Positions 1-9,077 of a stretch of DNA of 64,000 bases are shown piece after piece. The stretch spans positions 62,001 through 126,000 of the forward strand of contig NZ_ACZP01000020.1 of assembly GCF_000176175.1 (NCBI RefSeq), given 5' to 3'. The notes below the pieces were generated by a model, which saw only the letters and a program-made list of their open reading frames with translations, did no database searches and was not told the origin of the DNA. This DNA comes from Vibrio furnissii CIP 102972 (GTDB lineage Bacteria > Pseudomonadota > Gammaproteobacteria > Enterobacterales > Vibrionaceae). The stretch's first letter is position 1. Every line of letters begins with the position of its first letter. The translations under genes and the position numbers were made by a program.

Positions 1-1215
1 ATCAAACAGAGGCAGCACGTCAAAGAATGACATGTCGGCACCAACCACTTTGGCGGCGTCGATCAACGCAAACAGGAATGCAACCAACGTCACCACGCGA
101 AACGCAGCTTGTGGATTCGGTAATTTGTGACGCACAAATGCCAGCAGAACCAGCACAATCGCCACAGGGTACAGCGCCACCAGCACTGGAATCGACAGCG
201 AAATCAGTTGTGCCAGACCCACGTTCGCAATGACCGCGCACGCTACACCGTTGATGATGACCCACGTGTGGTAAGGAATCTTGGTCACCGAGCTGAAGTA
301 CTCTGAACACGCAGAAATCAGGCCAATCGCCGTGGTCAGACACGCCAACAAAACGATGGTCGACAGAACCACTTGGCCATAAGGACCAAACAGCGCTTGG
401 ACATATTGGCTCAGAATAAAGCCGCCGTTGTCCGCACCGCCGGCAATCACCGAGCTGGTTGCGCCCAAGTAGAACAGCGAGATGTACACCGATGCCAAAC
501 CAGCGGCCGCAATGAAGGCTGAGCTAATCAGGTATTTGGTGGTTGCACGGGATTCAGTGATGCCTTTGCTGCGCATCGCATCGACAATCAGCATGCCAAA
601 CATCAGTGCCGCCAAAGTATCCATGGTGTTGTAACCTTCCAAGAAACCTTTGGTGAATGGCTGGGTGGCATACGGGCCAGATGCAGGCATCCACGCGCCT
701 TGCGGGTCCATGAATACGCCAACAGCCAAAATGATCAAGCCGATAAACAGCGCAGGGGTTAGCAGTTTACCAATCAGGTCAATCAAACGGCCTTGTGACC
801 AAGAGAAGAACATCGCCACCACAAAGAACAGCACTGAGAACGCAGTCAGGTGCATTTGCGAAGTTTCAGCAAACAGCGGGCTCACCGCCATTTCATACGC
901 CACGAGGCCAGTACGCGGCGCCGCAAAAGCTGGACCGATAATGATAAAAATCAGCACCGCGATCAGCGTGGCCACTTTGACGGGTAAGTCTTTGGTGAGG
1001 TGTTGCCAGCTACCGCCCGCAATCGCCACAGCAATGATAGCCACCAAAGGAAGACCCACAGCCGTGAGCAGGAAGCCGCCCATGGCCGGCATCAAGTTTT
1101 CGCCCGCCATCTGGCCGGCCAATGGTGGAAAAATGATGTTCCCAGCGCCCAAGAAGAACGCGAAAAGCATAAAGCCTAAAGCGGCAATATCTGTTAGTTT
1201 TAACGTCTGCTTCAC
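1..1215 (-). CDS. brnQ: Branched-chain amino acid carrier BrnQ (3' end outside window)
   Basis: Sodium-coupled inner-membrane carrier for leucine, isoleucine and valine (LIVCS family). The frame is open from the window edge to a GTG at 1213-1215, giving 405 residues; the family is about 430-440, so roughly the last 30 residues lie outside. The N-terminus (MKQTLKLTDIAALGFMLFAF) and the early GAGNIIFPP segment are typical, followed by many hydrophobic helices. The GTG start has AAGGG about 7 bases upstream. It is transcribed away from trmN6, with a 306-base AT-rich divergent region between them. The family call is firm; the substrate is inferred from the family. Confidence 0.92.
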   Translation of the reverse strand, partial: MKQTLKLTDIAALGFMLFAFFLGAGNIIFPPLAGQMAGENLMPAMGGFLLTAVGLPLVAIIAVAIAGGSWQHLTKDLPVKVATLIAVLIFIIIGPAFAAPRTGLVAYEMAVSPLFAETSQMHLTAFSVLFFVVAMFFSWSQGRLIDLIGKLLTPALFIGLIILAVGVFMDPQGAWMPASGPYATQPFTKGFLEGYNTMDTLAALMFGMLIVDAMRSKGITESRATTKYLISSAFIAAAGLASVYISLFYLGATSSVIAGGADNGGFILSQYVQALFGPYGQVVLSTIVLLACLTTAIGLISACSEYFSSVTKIPYHTWVIINGVACAVIANVGLAQLISLSIPVLVALYPVAIVLVLLAFVRHKLPNPQAAFRVVTLVAFLFALIDAAKVVGADMSFFDVLPLFD

Positions 1216-1521
1216 AGATAACCCTTATTAAAATGTCATGAATGTTGTGTGTGCATCCGGTGGAGATCCGACGTCCCCAACCTTAAATTAGGGGGCGAAT
1301 AATGACGAAACCATCGATATTTCGCAATAGCAAAGCAAAAAACACCACATTAATTTGCAACTATAAGAAAAAAGCAGTGAAAATCACTATTTGTTAAAAA
1401 ATAGATAGAACGATATTTCGATCAACCCAACCCACAAATTGACAACAACCAGAACAAAAATCCAAACAATAAAATAACAACAGACAGAATTACTTCAAGT
1501 TAAACAGAAATCGATATTTTC
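1216..1521. promoter_or_regulatory. Divergent brnQ/trmN6 intergenic region with repeated CGATATTTCG
   Basis: AT-rich 306-base region between two divergent genes. The 10-mer CGATATTTCG occurs at 1315-1324 and 1412-1421, and a variant (CGATATTTTC) at 1512-1521, just before the trmN6 start. The first two copies are 97 bases apart. Promoters for both genes must lie here. A global regulator such as Lrp would be a natural candidate for brnQ, but no consensus site is clear enough to name one. Confidence 0.4.
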
Positions 1522-2241
1522 ATGAAAAGTAGCACGTTAAAGACTAAAGGCTTCAAATTTAAGCAATTTACCATTGAAGGGGGCCAAAGCGGCATGCCCG
1601 TCAGCACCGATGGCGTTTTGTTGGGCGCGTGGGCATTTGCCACCTCGCCGCAGCACATTCTCGATATCGGCACGGGCACCGGTTTGCTGGCCTTAATGTG
1701 CGCGCAGCGATTTCCGCAAGCGAGCATCACAGCAGTCGATATCGATGAACACGCGTTTCATGCCGCCAGCCACAACGTGGCGCACTCCCCATGGGCCAAT
1801 CGCATCCAGGTGGCGCAGCAAAACATTCTTCAAACCCAGCTCAACACGCCCGTCGATGCGATCATCTGTAACCCGCCCTATTTCAATGACGGCCAACAGT
1901 CGCAGCATGCGCAGCGCGCCACCGCGCGACACACCGACCGCTTAAATCATGGAGACTTACTGCAAGCAATGGCGCGCTTGCTGACGCCTCTCGGCACCGC
2001 CAGTCTGATCTTGCCTGCCGTTGAGGGGGAACAATTCATTGCTCAAGCCGAGCAGCAAGGTTGGTTTCTGGCGCGACGTTGCAACGTGCAACCTTCGGCG
2101 CGTAAACCTGTACACCGCCTATTGTTTGAGCTACAAAGAGAGCCGTGCTCCAGCCAATTGAGTACACTCATAATTCAAGAAGGCGCCACCTACAGTGCAG
2201 ACTTTATCGCCTTAACGCGTGCTTTTTATCTCAAGATGTAG
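1522..2241 (+). CDS. trmN: tRNA1(Val) (adenine(37)-N6)-methyltransferase (YfiC/TrmN6)
   Basis: SAM-dependent methylase that modifies A37 of tRNA-Val. The protein has 239 residues. The SAM-binding loop DIGTGTG lies at residues 48-54 and the N6-adenine methylase signature NPPY at 117-120. The N-terminal segment around FTIEGGQSGMPVSTDGVLLGAW is typical of the YfiC group. It sits just upstream of srmB in the same orientation, with a 91-base gap that has its own -10 element, so srmB need not depend on it. Confidence 0.9.
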   Translation: MKSSTLKTKGFKFKQFTIEGGQSGMPVSTDGVLLGAWAFATSPQHILDIGTGTGLLALMCAQRFPQASITAVDIDEHAFHAASHNVAHSPWANRIQVAQQNILQTQLNTPVDAIICNPPYFNDGQQSQHAQRATARHTDRLNHGDLLQAMARLLTPLGTASLILPAVEGEQFIAQAEQQGWFLARRCNVQPSARKPVHRLLFELQREPCSSQLSTLIIQEGATYSADFIALTRAFYLKM

Positions 2242-2274
2242 AAATTAAAGATGTGATCTGGCCGATGATCCATC

Positions 2275-2280
2275 TATAAT
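2275..2280 (+). promoter_or_regulatory. Probable -10 element of the srmB promoter
   Basis: A perfect TATAAT lies 52 bases before the srmB start, in the trmN-srmB gap. The hexamer 17 bases upstream (TGTGAT at 2252-2257) is a poor -35, so the promoter is inferred mainly from the -10 and its position. Confidence 0.45.
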
Positions 2281-2332
2281 GTGCGCCCTTTAATTTAGAC
2301 TGATCAGCCCAGCGCTCGCGGAGTAAATAATA

Positions 2333-3577
2333 GTGATCAAAACCTTTGCTGACCTAGAACTGGACCCAAATCTTCTTGAAGCGATCGAGGAAATGGGCTT
2401 CGAACGCCCAACTCAAGTTCAAGCCGAAGCGATTCCCCACGCCCTGGACGGCAGAGATGTATTGGCATCCGCTCCGACCGGCACCGGTAAAACTGCCGCG
2501 TTCGTTATTCCAGCACTGCAGTTCCTGCAAGACTTTCCACGGAAGAAAGCTGGCCCAGCTCGTATTCTGATTCTGACGCCAACCCGTGAATTGGCGATGC
2601 AGATTACCGAACAAGCACGTGAACTGGCGAAATACACCAAGCTGAATATTTTCACCATCACCGGCGGCGTGCAGTATCAAGAACACGCCGACATTCTGGC
2701 GACCACGCAAGACATCGTGGTGGCAACGCCAGGTCGCTTGCTGGAGTACATCGAAGCAGAACGCTTTGACTGCCGCGCAATTGAATGGCTGATCTTGGAT
2801 GAAGCGGACCGCATGCTAGACATGGGCTTTGGCCCGGTGGTCGATCGCCTATCGGCGGAATGTCGCTGGCGTAAACAAACCATGCTGTTCTCAGCAACGT
2901 TGGAAGGTCGTGGCGTAGAAGGCTTTACCGCTGACCTGCTCAAAGAGCCAGCCGAAGTCAACGCTGAGCCGCCACGTCGCGAACGCAAAAAGATTTCTCA
3001 GTGGTATCACCGTGCCGACGACATGAACCACAAACTGGAGCTGCTGAAAGCAATTCTGACGCAGCAATCCGAGCGTGCGATCGTGTTCTTCAAAACACGT
3101 GAGCGCCTGGCGGAAGTTCGTGCAGTGCTCGAAAGCGCACAAATTGCTTGTTCGTGGATTCAAGGTGAAATGCCGCAAGATCGCCGTAATAACGCAATTA
3201 GCCGCTTCCGTGACGGCAGCGTGAACATTCTGCTGGCGACCGACGTTGCCGCGCGCGGTATCGACGTACCGGATGTCAGCCACGTGATCAACTTTGACCT
3301 GCCTCGCAGCGCAGATGTGTACCTGCACCGCATCGGTCGCACGGCGCGCGCCGGTAAAAAAGGCATCGCGATTTCGCTGGTAGAAGCCCACGACCAACCG
3401 ATGATGGATCGCGTGGCTCGCTACCTGAAAGAAGACATCAAAGAGCGCTATGTCGATGGCATGCGTCCTAAACACAAAAAACCCGTGTTTAAGAAAAAGA
3501 AAAAAGACGACAGCAAGAAAAAAACGGCCGTGAAAAAAACCGCCGGTAAGAAAAGCAGCGGCAAGAAGAAAAAATAA
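2333..3577 (+). CDS. srmB: ATP-dependent RNA helicase SrmB (DEAD-box)
   Basis: DEAD-box helicase that assists early 50S ribosome assembly. The protein has 414 residues and starts at a GTG, with GGAG about 11 bases upstream. The Q-motif (FERPTQVQAEAIP) is followed by Walker A APTGTGKT at 47-54, DEAD at 156-159, SAT, and the C-terminal helicase motif HRIGRTARAG. The last 40 residues are a lysine-rich tail, as expected for RNA contact. It is convergent with prfC across a shared terminator. Confidence 0.93.
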   Translation: MIKTFADLELDPNLLEAIEEMGFERPTQVQAEAIPHALDGRDVLASAPTGTGKTAAFVIPALQFLQDFPRKKAGPARILILTPTRELAMQITEQARELAKYTKLNIFTITGGVQYQEHADILATTQDIVVATPGRLLEYIEAERFDCRAIEWLILDEADRMLDMGFGPVVDRLSAECRWRKQTMLFSATLEGRGVEGFTADLLKEPAEVNAEPPRRERKKISQWYHRADDMNHKLELLKAILTQQSERAIVFFKTRERLAEVRAVLESAQIACSWIQGEMPQDRRNNAISRFRDGSVNILLATDVAARGIDVPDVSHVINFDLPRSADVYLHRIGRTARAGKKGIAISLVEAHDQPMMDRVARYLKEDIKERYVDGMRPKHKKPVFKKKKKDDSKKKTAVKKTAGKKSSGKKKK

Positions 3578-3595
3578 TTCTGCCCGCAAAGATAG

Positions 3596-3626
3596 AAAAA
3601 GCCGATGCATTGCATCGGCTTTTTTA
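3596..3626. terminator. Bidirectional terminator between srmB and prfC
   Basis: The inverted repeat at 3601-3619 (GCCGATGCA / TGCATCGGC) is flanked by an A-tract on the left and a T-tract on the right. It can therefore stop transcription arriving from srmB (+) and from prfC (-). Confidence 0.85.
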
Positions 3627-3684
3627 TTGCGTCATCGCCATGAAGACTGCGCCAGCATTGCCGCGCTGTCAGGCATCCACTCGC

Positions 3685-5274
3685 TTAGTGTTCGCGTGTG
3701 GCGCGGAAGGTCACTTCCGGCGAACGTTCTTGCGCGAGGTTGAGGTTCACCATGGTTGGCGCGATGTACGCCAGGTTATCCCCACCATCCAGCGCTAGGT
3801 TGCTCTGGTTCTTACGTTTGAACTCTTCGAATTTCTTCACATCGCTGCATTCTACCCAGCGCGCCGTCGCTACGTTCACGCCTTCGTAGATCGCTTCCAC
3901 GTTGTATTCTGATTTGAGACGCGCCACCACCACATCAAACTGCAGCACACCGACTGCGCCCACGATCAGATCGTTGTTTTGTAGTGGACGGAACACCTGC
4001 ACCGCACCTTCTTCTGACAACTGAACCAGACCTTTGAGCAGCTGTTTCTGCTTCAATGGATCTTTGAGGCGAATACGACGGAATAGCTCTGGCGCAAAGT
4101 TAGGAATGCCGGAGAATTTCAGTGATTCACCTTGCGTGAACGTATCACCAATTTGAATCGTACCGTGGTTGTGCAGACCAATGATGTCACCCGCAAACGC
4201 TTCTTCAGCGCGTGAGCGGTCGCCAGCCATGAAGGTCACCGCATCAGAAATGCTCACCTGTTTACCCAAGCGAACATGGTTCATCTTCATGCCCTGCTTG
4301 TAGGTGCCGGATACGATACGCATGAACGCGATACGGTCGCGGTGTTTCGGATCCATGTTGGCCTGAATCTTAAACACGAAACCACTGAATTTTTCTTCGG
4401 TCGCTTCGACTTGACGCTCGTTCGCCGCACGCGGCAGTGGCGCAGGCGCCCACTCGGTCAGGCCGTCTAGCATGTGGTCAACACCGAAGTTCCCCAGTGC
4501 CGTACCAAAGAAGACTGGCGTCAGTTCACCTTTCAGGAACAGCTCGCGGTCAAACTCGTGTGATGCGCCGAGCACCAGCTCCAGCTCTTCACGCAGTTGG
4601 CTCGCCAGATCCTCACCGATGTGCGTATCCAGCTCTGGGTTATCCAAGCCTTTAACAATGCGCTCTTCCTGAATGGTGTGGCCTTGGCCGGTTGCGTACA
4701 GCACCGTTTCATCACGATGAATGTGGTACACGCCTTTGAACTCTTTCCCACAGCCGATTGGCCATGTCACGGGCGCGCACGCGATGCTGAGTTCGTTTTC
4801 CACTTCATCCAGCAATTCCATTGGGTCGCGAATGTCACGGTCCAATTTGTTCATGAACGTTACGATTGGCGTATCACGCAGGCGGGTAACTTCCATCAGC
4901 TTACGGGTTCGATCTTCGACACCTTTTGCCGCATCAATCACCATCAGGCACGAGTCCACTGCCGTCAACGTACGGTACGTATCTTCAGAGAAGTCTTCGT
5001 GTCCCGGGGTATCCAGTAGGTTCACCAGCGCATCGCGGTAAGGGAACTGCATCACAGAGGTGGTGACCGAGATACCCCGTTCTTTTTCCATCTCCATCCA
5101 GTCTGATTTCGCGTGCTGAGCAGAACCACGGCCTTTGACCGAACCGGCCGTTTGAATTGCGCGTCCGAACAACAACACTTTTTCAGTGATGGTGGTTTTA
5201 CCCGCATCCGGGTGCGAGATAATGGCGAAAGTTCGACGCTTAGAAACTTCGCCTAAAAAAGGAGTAGTAGACAT
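3685..5274 (-). CDS. prfC: Peptide chain release factor 3
   Basis: Translational GTPase RF3, which recycles RF1 and RF2 from the ribosome after termination. The protein has 529 residues, the normal length. The P-loop HPDAGKTT lies at 21-28, then switch II DTPGHEDFS and the G4 motif NKLD. The start ATG is followed by the typical MSTTPFLGEVSKRRTFAIIS N-terminus. It stands alone and is convergent with srmB. The 208 bases upstream hold the divergent promoters of prfC and the GGDEF-EAL gene. Confidence 0.95.
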   Translation of the reverse strand: MSTTPFLGEVSKRRTFAIISHPDAGKTTITEKVLLFGRAIQTAGSVKGRGSAQHAKSDWMEMEKERGISVTTSVMQFPYRDALVNLLDTPGHEDFSEDTYRTLTAVDSCLMVIDAAKGVEDRTRKLMEVTRLRDTPIVTFMNKLDRDIRDPMELLDEVENELSIACAPVTWPIGCGKEFKGVYHIHRDETVLYATGQGHTIQEERIVKGLDNPELDTHIGEDLASQLREELELVLGASHEFDRELFLKGELTPVFFGTALGNFGVDHMLDGLTEWAPAPLPRAANERQVEATEEKFSGFVFKIQANMDPKHRDRIAFMRIVSGTYKQGMKMNHVRLGKQVSISDAVTFMAGDRSRAEEAFAGDIIGLHNHGTIQIGDTFTQGESLKFSGIPNFAPELFRRIRLKDPLKQKQLLKGLVQLSEEGAVQVFRPLQNNDLIVGAVGVLQFDVVVARLKSEYNVEAIYEGVNVATARWVECSDVKKFEEFKRKNQSNLALDGGDNLAYIAPTMVNLNLAQERSPEVTFRATREH

Positions 5275-5482
5275 GAAACGGATCTTCTCTTGATGCTAAA
5301 AGGCGGCATGCAGCCAGACCTTAGCCTTTCGGTTCAAATTTGCGCGGTATTCTCTCTGATCTTGGCCTCGGGAGCAACTTTAAGACACGCAACACAGAAA
5401 AGCTGAGTTTTGACTTGGCCTTTAATTTCTCTCGAATTATGGACTATAACTGATAAGGAAGAACAGGGAATGCTCAACCTCT

Positions 5483-7540
5483 ATGACCAAACTCAAACAG
5501 ATTCACTCATTAGCGTTTCGCCAAGCCAAGACCGTCTTTCTGGTCTCTGTGCTATTGGGCTTTTGTTTCAGCCTCTATCATACGCTGGTCGACCTACATC
5601 AGGAACAAGGACGCATTGAAGAGCACTATCATTTCAAGCTGATTCAAAGCTACAACAACGCCAGCCAAGCGGCGTATCATTTGAATCATCTGCTGGCAGA
5701 ACAGGTCGCCACCAGCTTGATGGCCGATCCGGCGATTTACCGCGTCTCGATTGTCGATGACTTTGGGGATGATTTGGCGCGTATGGAACGTAATGTGGCA
5801 GCGCAAGGTGCGTTTATTCAACTGCTGTCGCGCTACTTAACGCCCGATGTCCCAACCTTTCAGGCCGATTTGCACCAACCCAACTCCAATGTGGTGATCG
5901 GGACCTTAAGTTTTTCCATCAACGGTACCTCCATTGCCGAAGCCTTTTTGGCGAAAACAACCCGCGTGCTGATGTTCGACCTGCTGCGCAACGTGCTGCT
6001 CACCACCATTTTGCTGATCTTTTTCTATCGCAAGCTGTCGTTGCCGATCACCACGCTGATCAACTGGGTACGGTCGCTGCCCGACCGGCCGCACAACCTG
6101 TCGCCGCCGTTGATTCATCAAGAAAGCGAGCTGAGTGAACTGGCGTCGTCATTTCACACCTTGTGGCATGAGCGCGAACTGGCCGAAGCCAAACTCAATC
6201 AGCTCGCCTACTACGACACGTTAACCGGGCTTGCAAACCGCAGCCTGTTGCTGCAAATGCTGAGTAAATCCATCGATCTTGCCCAACACGATCAACACAG
6301 CGGCGTGCTGTTCTATCTCGATCTGGATCGCTTCAAAACCATCAATGACTCCTTGGGCCACACCATCGGCGACAAATTGATCAAAGCCATCGCCACGCGC
6401 CTGCAAGCTTGGGCAAAACAGGATTATATTGCCGCGCGTATTGGGGGCGATGAGTTTGTGGTGCTGATCCCCGCGTTGGACAGCGAGCGCGTCGAGAACG
6501 TCGCCAAGCAGTTACTCGCGTTGATCTCCAATCCGTATTCGATTGACGATCACCAACTGTATTGCTCGGTCAGCATTGGGATTTCGATGTTTCCATCGGC
6601 TGGTATCACCAACATCGATGTGCTGCGCCAAGCCGACACCGCGCTCTATCGCGCCAAAGTCAGCGGCCGCAACAAATATGTGTTTTACGAGCCTGAAATG
6701 CAGGCGCAGGTCGAATCATTTTTGGAAATCGAAAAAGGTTTGCACGAGGCACTGAGTCATAATCAATTTGAGCTTTACTACCAACCGCAGGTCAATCTCG
6801 ACCACCAGATCATCGGCGTTGAAGCGTTGATTCGCTGGAATCATCCGCACAAAGGTGTGTTGCCACCGGGGGCATTCATGTCGATCGCCGAAGAAACCGG
6901 ACAAATTTTGCAGATCGGCAATTGGATCATCGAGCAAGCCTGCTATCAATACGCTCAATGGAAGAAAGAGGGCGTGCTACCGCCGGAGTTCCAACGTTTG
7001 GCGATCAACATCAGCCCGCTGCAATTTGCGCAGGACGCATTTGTCGATCACATTCGCGACGCCTTGCAACAAGCGGGGATCACGGGCGAACACATTGAAC
7101 TGGAGATCACCGAAAGTCTGCTGCTAGAAAATGTCGAAAGCGCGATTGAAAAAATGGCGCGTTTGAAAGAGTTTCAGCTCAACATTTCGATTGATGACTT
7201 TGGGACGGGCTACTCGTCGCTGCGTTACCTGAAACATCTGGCGGTGGATGTGCTCAAGATCGACCGTTCGTTTGTCACCCAGTTGCATCTAGACGACAGC
7301 GACCAGGCGATCGTCGATACCATCATCATGATTGCGCGCCGTTTGGGGCTGGAAGTGATTGCTGAAGGCGTGGAAGATACGTTTGAACTCAACGCGCTCA
7401 AGGAGTTGGGCTGTGAGCAGTTTCAAGGTTACTTATTTGATAAACCGCTGACGGCCCAAGAGATGGCGCAGCGGTTTAGTCATCATCACTATCATCAATT
7501 ATTGGAGCCCGCCGAGACGCGTCAAATTGGCCTGCAATAA
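5483..7540 (+). CDS. Membrane GGDEF-EAL cyclic-di-GMP enzyme
   Basis: 685 residues. A transmembrane helix at about 16-36 precedes a periplasmic sensor region of roughly 130 residues. A second helix near 170-190 follows, then a HAMP-like linker, a GGDEF domain (intact GGDEF at 321-325) and an EAL domain (intact EAL at 447-449, with IDDFGTGYSS). Both active-site signatures are kept, so synthesis, hydrolysis or both are possible; the sequence cannot settle which. It sits between prfC and rimI, where I remember V. cholerae carrying VC0658. The start lacks a well-spaced Shine-Dalgarno site; an out-of-frame ATG at 5470 has a better one. Confidence 0.9.
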   Translation: MTKLKQIHSLAFRQAKTVFLVSVLLGFCFSLYHTLVDLHQEQGRIEEHYHFKLIQSYNNASQAAYHLNHLLAEQVATSLMADPAIYRVSIVDDFGDDLARMERNVAAQGAFIQLLSRYLTPDVPTFQADLHQPNSNVVIGTLSFSINGTSIAEAFLAKTTRVLMFDLLRNVLLTTILLIFFYRKLSLPITTLINWVRSLPDRPHNLSPPLIHQESELSELASSFHTLWHERELAEAKLNQLAYYDTLTGLANRSLLLQMLSKSIDLAQHDQHSGVLFYLDLDRFKTINDSLGHTIGDKLIKAIATRLQAWAKQDYIAARIGGDEFVVLIPALDSERVENVAKQLLALISNPYSIDDHQLYCSVSIGISMFPSAGITNIDVLRQADTALYRAKVSGRNKYVFYEPEMQAQVESFLEIEKGLHEALSHNQFELYYQPQVNLDHQIIGVEALIRWNHPHKGVLPPGAFMSIAEETGQILQIGNWIIEQACYQYAQWKKEGVLPPEFQRLAINISPLQFAQDAFVDHIRDALQQAGITGEHIELEITESLLLENVESAIEKMARLKEFQLNISIDDFGTGYSSLRYLKHLAVDVLKIDRSFVTQLHLDDSDQAIVDTIIMIARRLGLEVIAEGVEDTFELNALKELGCEQFQGYLFDKPLTAQEMAQRFSHHHYHQLLEPAETRQIGLQ

Positions 7541-7545
7541 GCTAT

Positions 7546-7989
7546 TTAGCAGATGTAGCTCATGATGATCGCATCTTCGCGACCATGCCCAGTGGGGTAG
7601 TAATTCACGCGGCGGTCAATTTCGTGAAACCCCAGATCCGTGTAAAGGGCGTAGGCTCGCGCGTTGCTTTCTCGCACTTCCAACCAAGCGCTCTCTGCGC
7701 CTTGCTCATGGCACATGTCGAGAAAATGTGTCACCAGTTGACGGCCATAGCCTTTGCCTTGCTGCGCTGGTTCAATGGCGATGTTGAGCAGCGTCACTTC
7801 ACCAACAATGTTTTGAGCAAAGAAATACCCGACCACCTTGCCGCTGACCAACATCACGCAGTGACAAGCACCGCGGCTGGAGAGATCGCCCACCATGGTT
7901 TTTGACCATGGGTGCGTGTGTGCATGCAGTTCAATGTGATAGACCGCGTCGGTATGCTCGGCGGCCATCGGTACAAATTCAACACTCAT
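7546..7989 (-). CDS. rimI: Ribosomal protein S18-alanine N-acetyltransferase RimI
   Basis: GNAT-family enzyme that acetylates the N-terminal alanine of ribosomal protein S18. The protein has 147 residues. Motif A includes the acetyl-CoA loop QQGKGYGRQL, followed by ESNARAYALYTDLGF, which is typical of RimI. Its start overlaps the holD stop by 4 bases, so the two are translationally coupled as holD-rimI, as in other gamma-proteobacteria. It is convergent with the GGDEF-EAL gene, with only 5 bases between the stops. Confidence 0.92.
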   Translation of the reverse strand: MSVEFVPMAAEHTDAVYHIELHAHTHPWSKTMVGDLSSRGACHCVMLVSGKVVGYFFAQNIVGEVTLLNIAIEPAQQGKGYGRQLVTHFLDMCHEQGAESAWLEVRESNARAYALYTDLGFHEIDRRVNYYPTGHGREDAIIMSYIC

Positions 7990-8396
7990 TTAGATTGCGC
8001 TCCGTACGAGCAAATTTGTTGCCATAAGTCACGGCGATGTTGCGTATGACCATCAATGTCGGCCAACGCAGGTGAGGTCAGCCGGTTGGCCGACGTGTCC
8101 ACATCCACCTCAACACCCGCCAACCAAATCCACGCTAAGCCGCTCAGGTCCAACTGCGCCAATTGATGGGGAAAGACATGACGCGCCGCTGCAAGTGGCA
8201 CATGAAAACTTTTCAACACTCGTTCAAACAGCAGCGCTTCCGCAGCCGTTGGGTAGGTGTCACTCACCAGCACCAAACGGCATTCGTCGTCCAATGGCGC
8301 TAAGGTGGGCTGATAGCCTTGCAGACGCTCAGGATGCACCAGATCCCAGCTCTGGATACCCATGGCGTGTAAGTAGTGTTGTTGGCGGTCAGACAT
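7986..8396 (-). CDS. holD: DNA polymerase III psi subunit HolD
   Basis: Psi subunit, which links the clamp loader to SSB through chi. The protein has 136 residues. The N-terminus (MSDRQQHYLHAMGIQSWDLV) matches the psi N-terminal region that contacts chi, including the conserved LxxMGIxxW pattern. The position directly before rimI supports the call. The promoter should lie in the 80 bases between 8397 and the yhbS terminator. Confidence 0.88.
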   Translation of the reverse strand: MSDRQQHYLHAMGIQSWDLVHPERLQGYQPTLAPLDDECRLVLVSDTYPTAAEALLFERVLKSFHVPLAAARHVFPHQLAQLDLSGLAWIWLAGVEVDVDTSANRLTSPALADIDGHTQHRRDLWQQICSYGAQSK

Positions 8397-8478
8397 GTCG
8401 CTTCGCTCGTCGATTCATTGCGCGCCATGCTATCAAACTTCGTTGAATTCACTCAAGACGCCGTGTGCGAAAAGGCAC

Positions 8479-8507
8479 AAAAAAACAAAGGAGCCGTCAG
8501 GCTCCTT
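8479..8507 (-). terminator. Terminator after yhbS
   Basis: On the minus strand, an 8-bp stem (8488-8495 with 8500-8507, loop GTCA in plus sense) is followed by a run of T (A-run at 8479-8485). It ends the ubiT-yhbS transcript upstream of holD. Confidence 0.82.
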
Positions 8508-8570
8508 GGCATTCACGTTGTGGCCATCGCATAAGTTGAGGCCATCGCATGATCAGCGCGCTCAAGCATG

Positions 8571-9077
8571 TTACGCGAGGTCAGCAAATTCCGGACAGTA
8601 TTGAATCTCACCGCTGCGGCCGGTCAATTCATCGTCCCACAGGGCGACAATTTGAAATGCGTCAGCCGGCACGTCCCATTGACAATGAAATCCGTGTTTT
8701 TCGGCCGATGTAAAACCAAAGCGCGCGTAATAATCCGGGTTGCCAAGCACGACGCAAGCGGGATAGCCCAACTCACCCAGCGACGCCAAGCCCTCATTCA
8801 CCAGCTCGCCGCCCAACCCTTGATGACGAAATTCCGCTTTGACGGCCAAAGGCGCCAAGCCTTGCCAGTTGAGGTCTTCGCCATTGAGCAGTACCGGACT
8901 GAACATGGCATGCCCCACCACTTCCCCCTCATCATCACACGCCACCAGCGACAACGTGCGGTGACTGTTTTCTCGTAATGCCATGACCAGATTTGCTTCA
9001 GCGTCGGTGTCAAACACCGTTTTAAGCAGACGGTCGACCGCCAGAATGTCCGCTGGAGCTTCAGTTCGAATAAGCAT
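8571..9077 (-). CDS. yhbS: GNAT N-acetyltransferase YhbS
   Basis: 168-residue acetyltransferase with a GNAT acetyl-CoA loop (RHQGLGGELV) and the YhbS-type segment PACVVLGNPDYYARFGF. The substrate is unknown. The open frame extends to 9185, but the ATG at 9077 is chosen because GAGGT sits 5 bases upstream and the family begins at MLIRTE. This start overlaps the end of ubiT by 17 bases, as expected for coupled translation. A start at 9089 is a less likely alternative. Confidence 0.85.
   Translation of the reverse strand: MLIRTEAPADILAVDRLLKTVFDTDAEANLVMALRENSHRTLSLVACDDEGEVVGHAMFSPVLLNGEDLNWQGLAPLAVKAEFRHQGLGGELVNEGLASLGELGYPACVVLGNPDYYARFGFTSAEKHGFHCQWDVPADAFQIVALWDDELTGRSGEIQYCPEFADLA

Noticed and set aside
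650..1231. 193-codon plus-strand ORF opposite brnQ
   Set aside because: It is the reverse strand of brnQ, whose own protein is clearly the real one.
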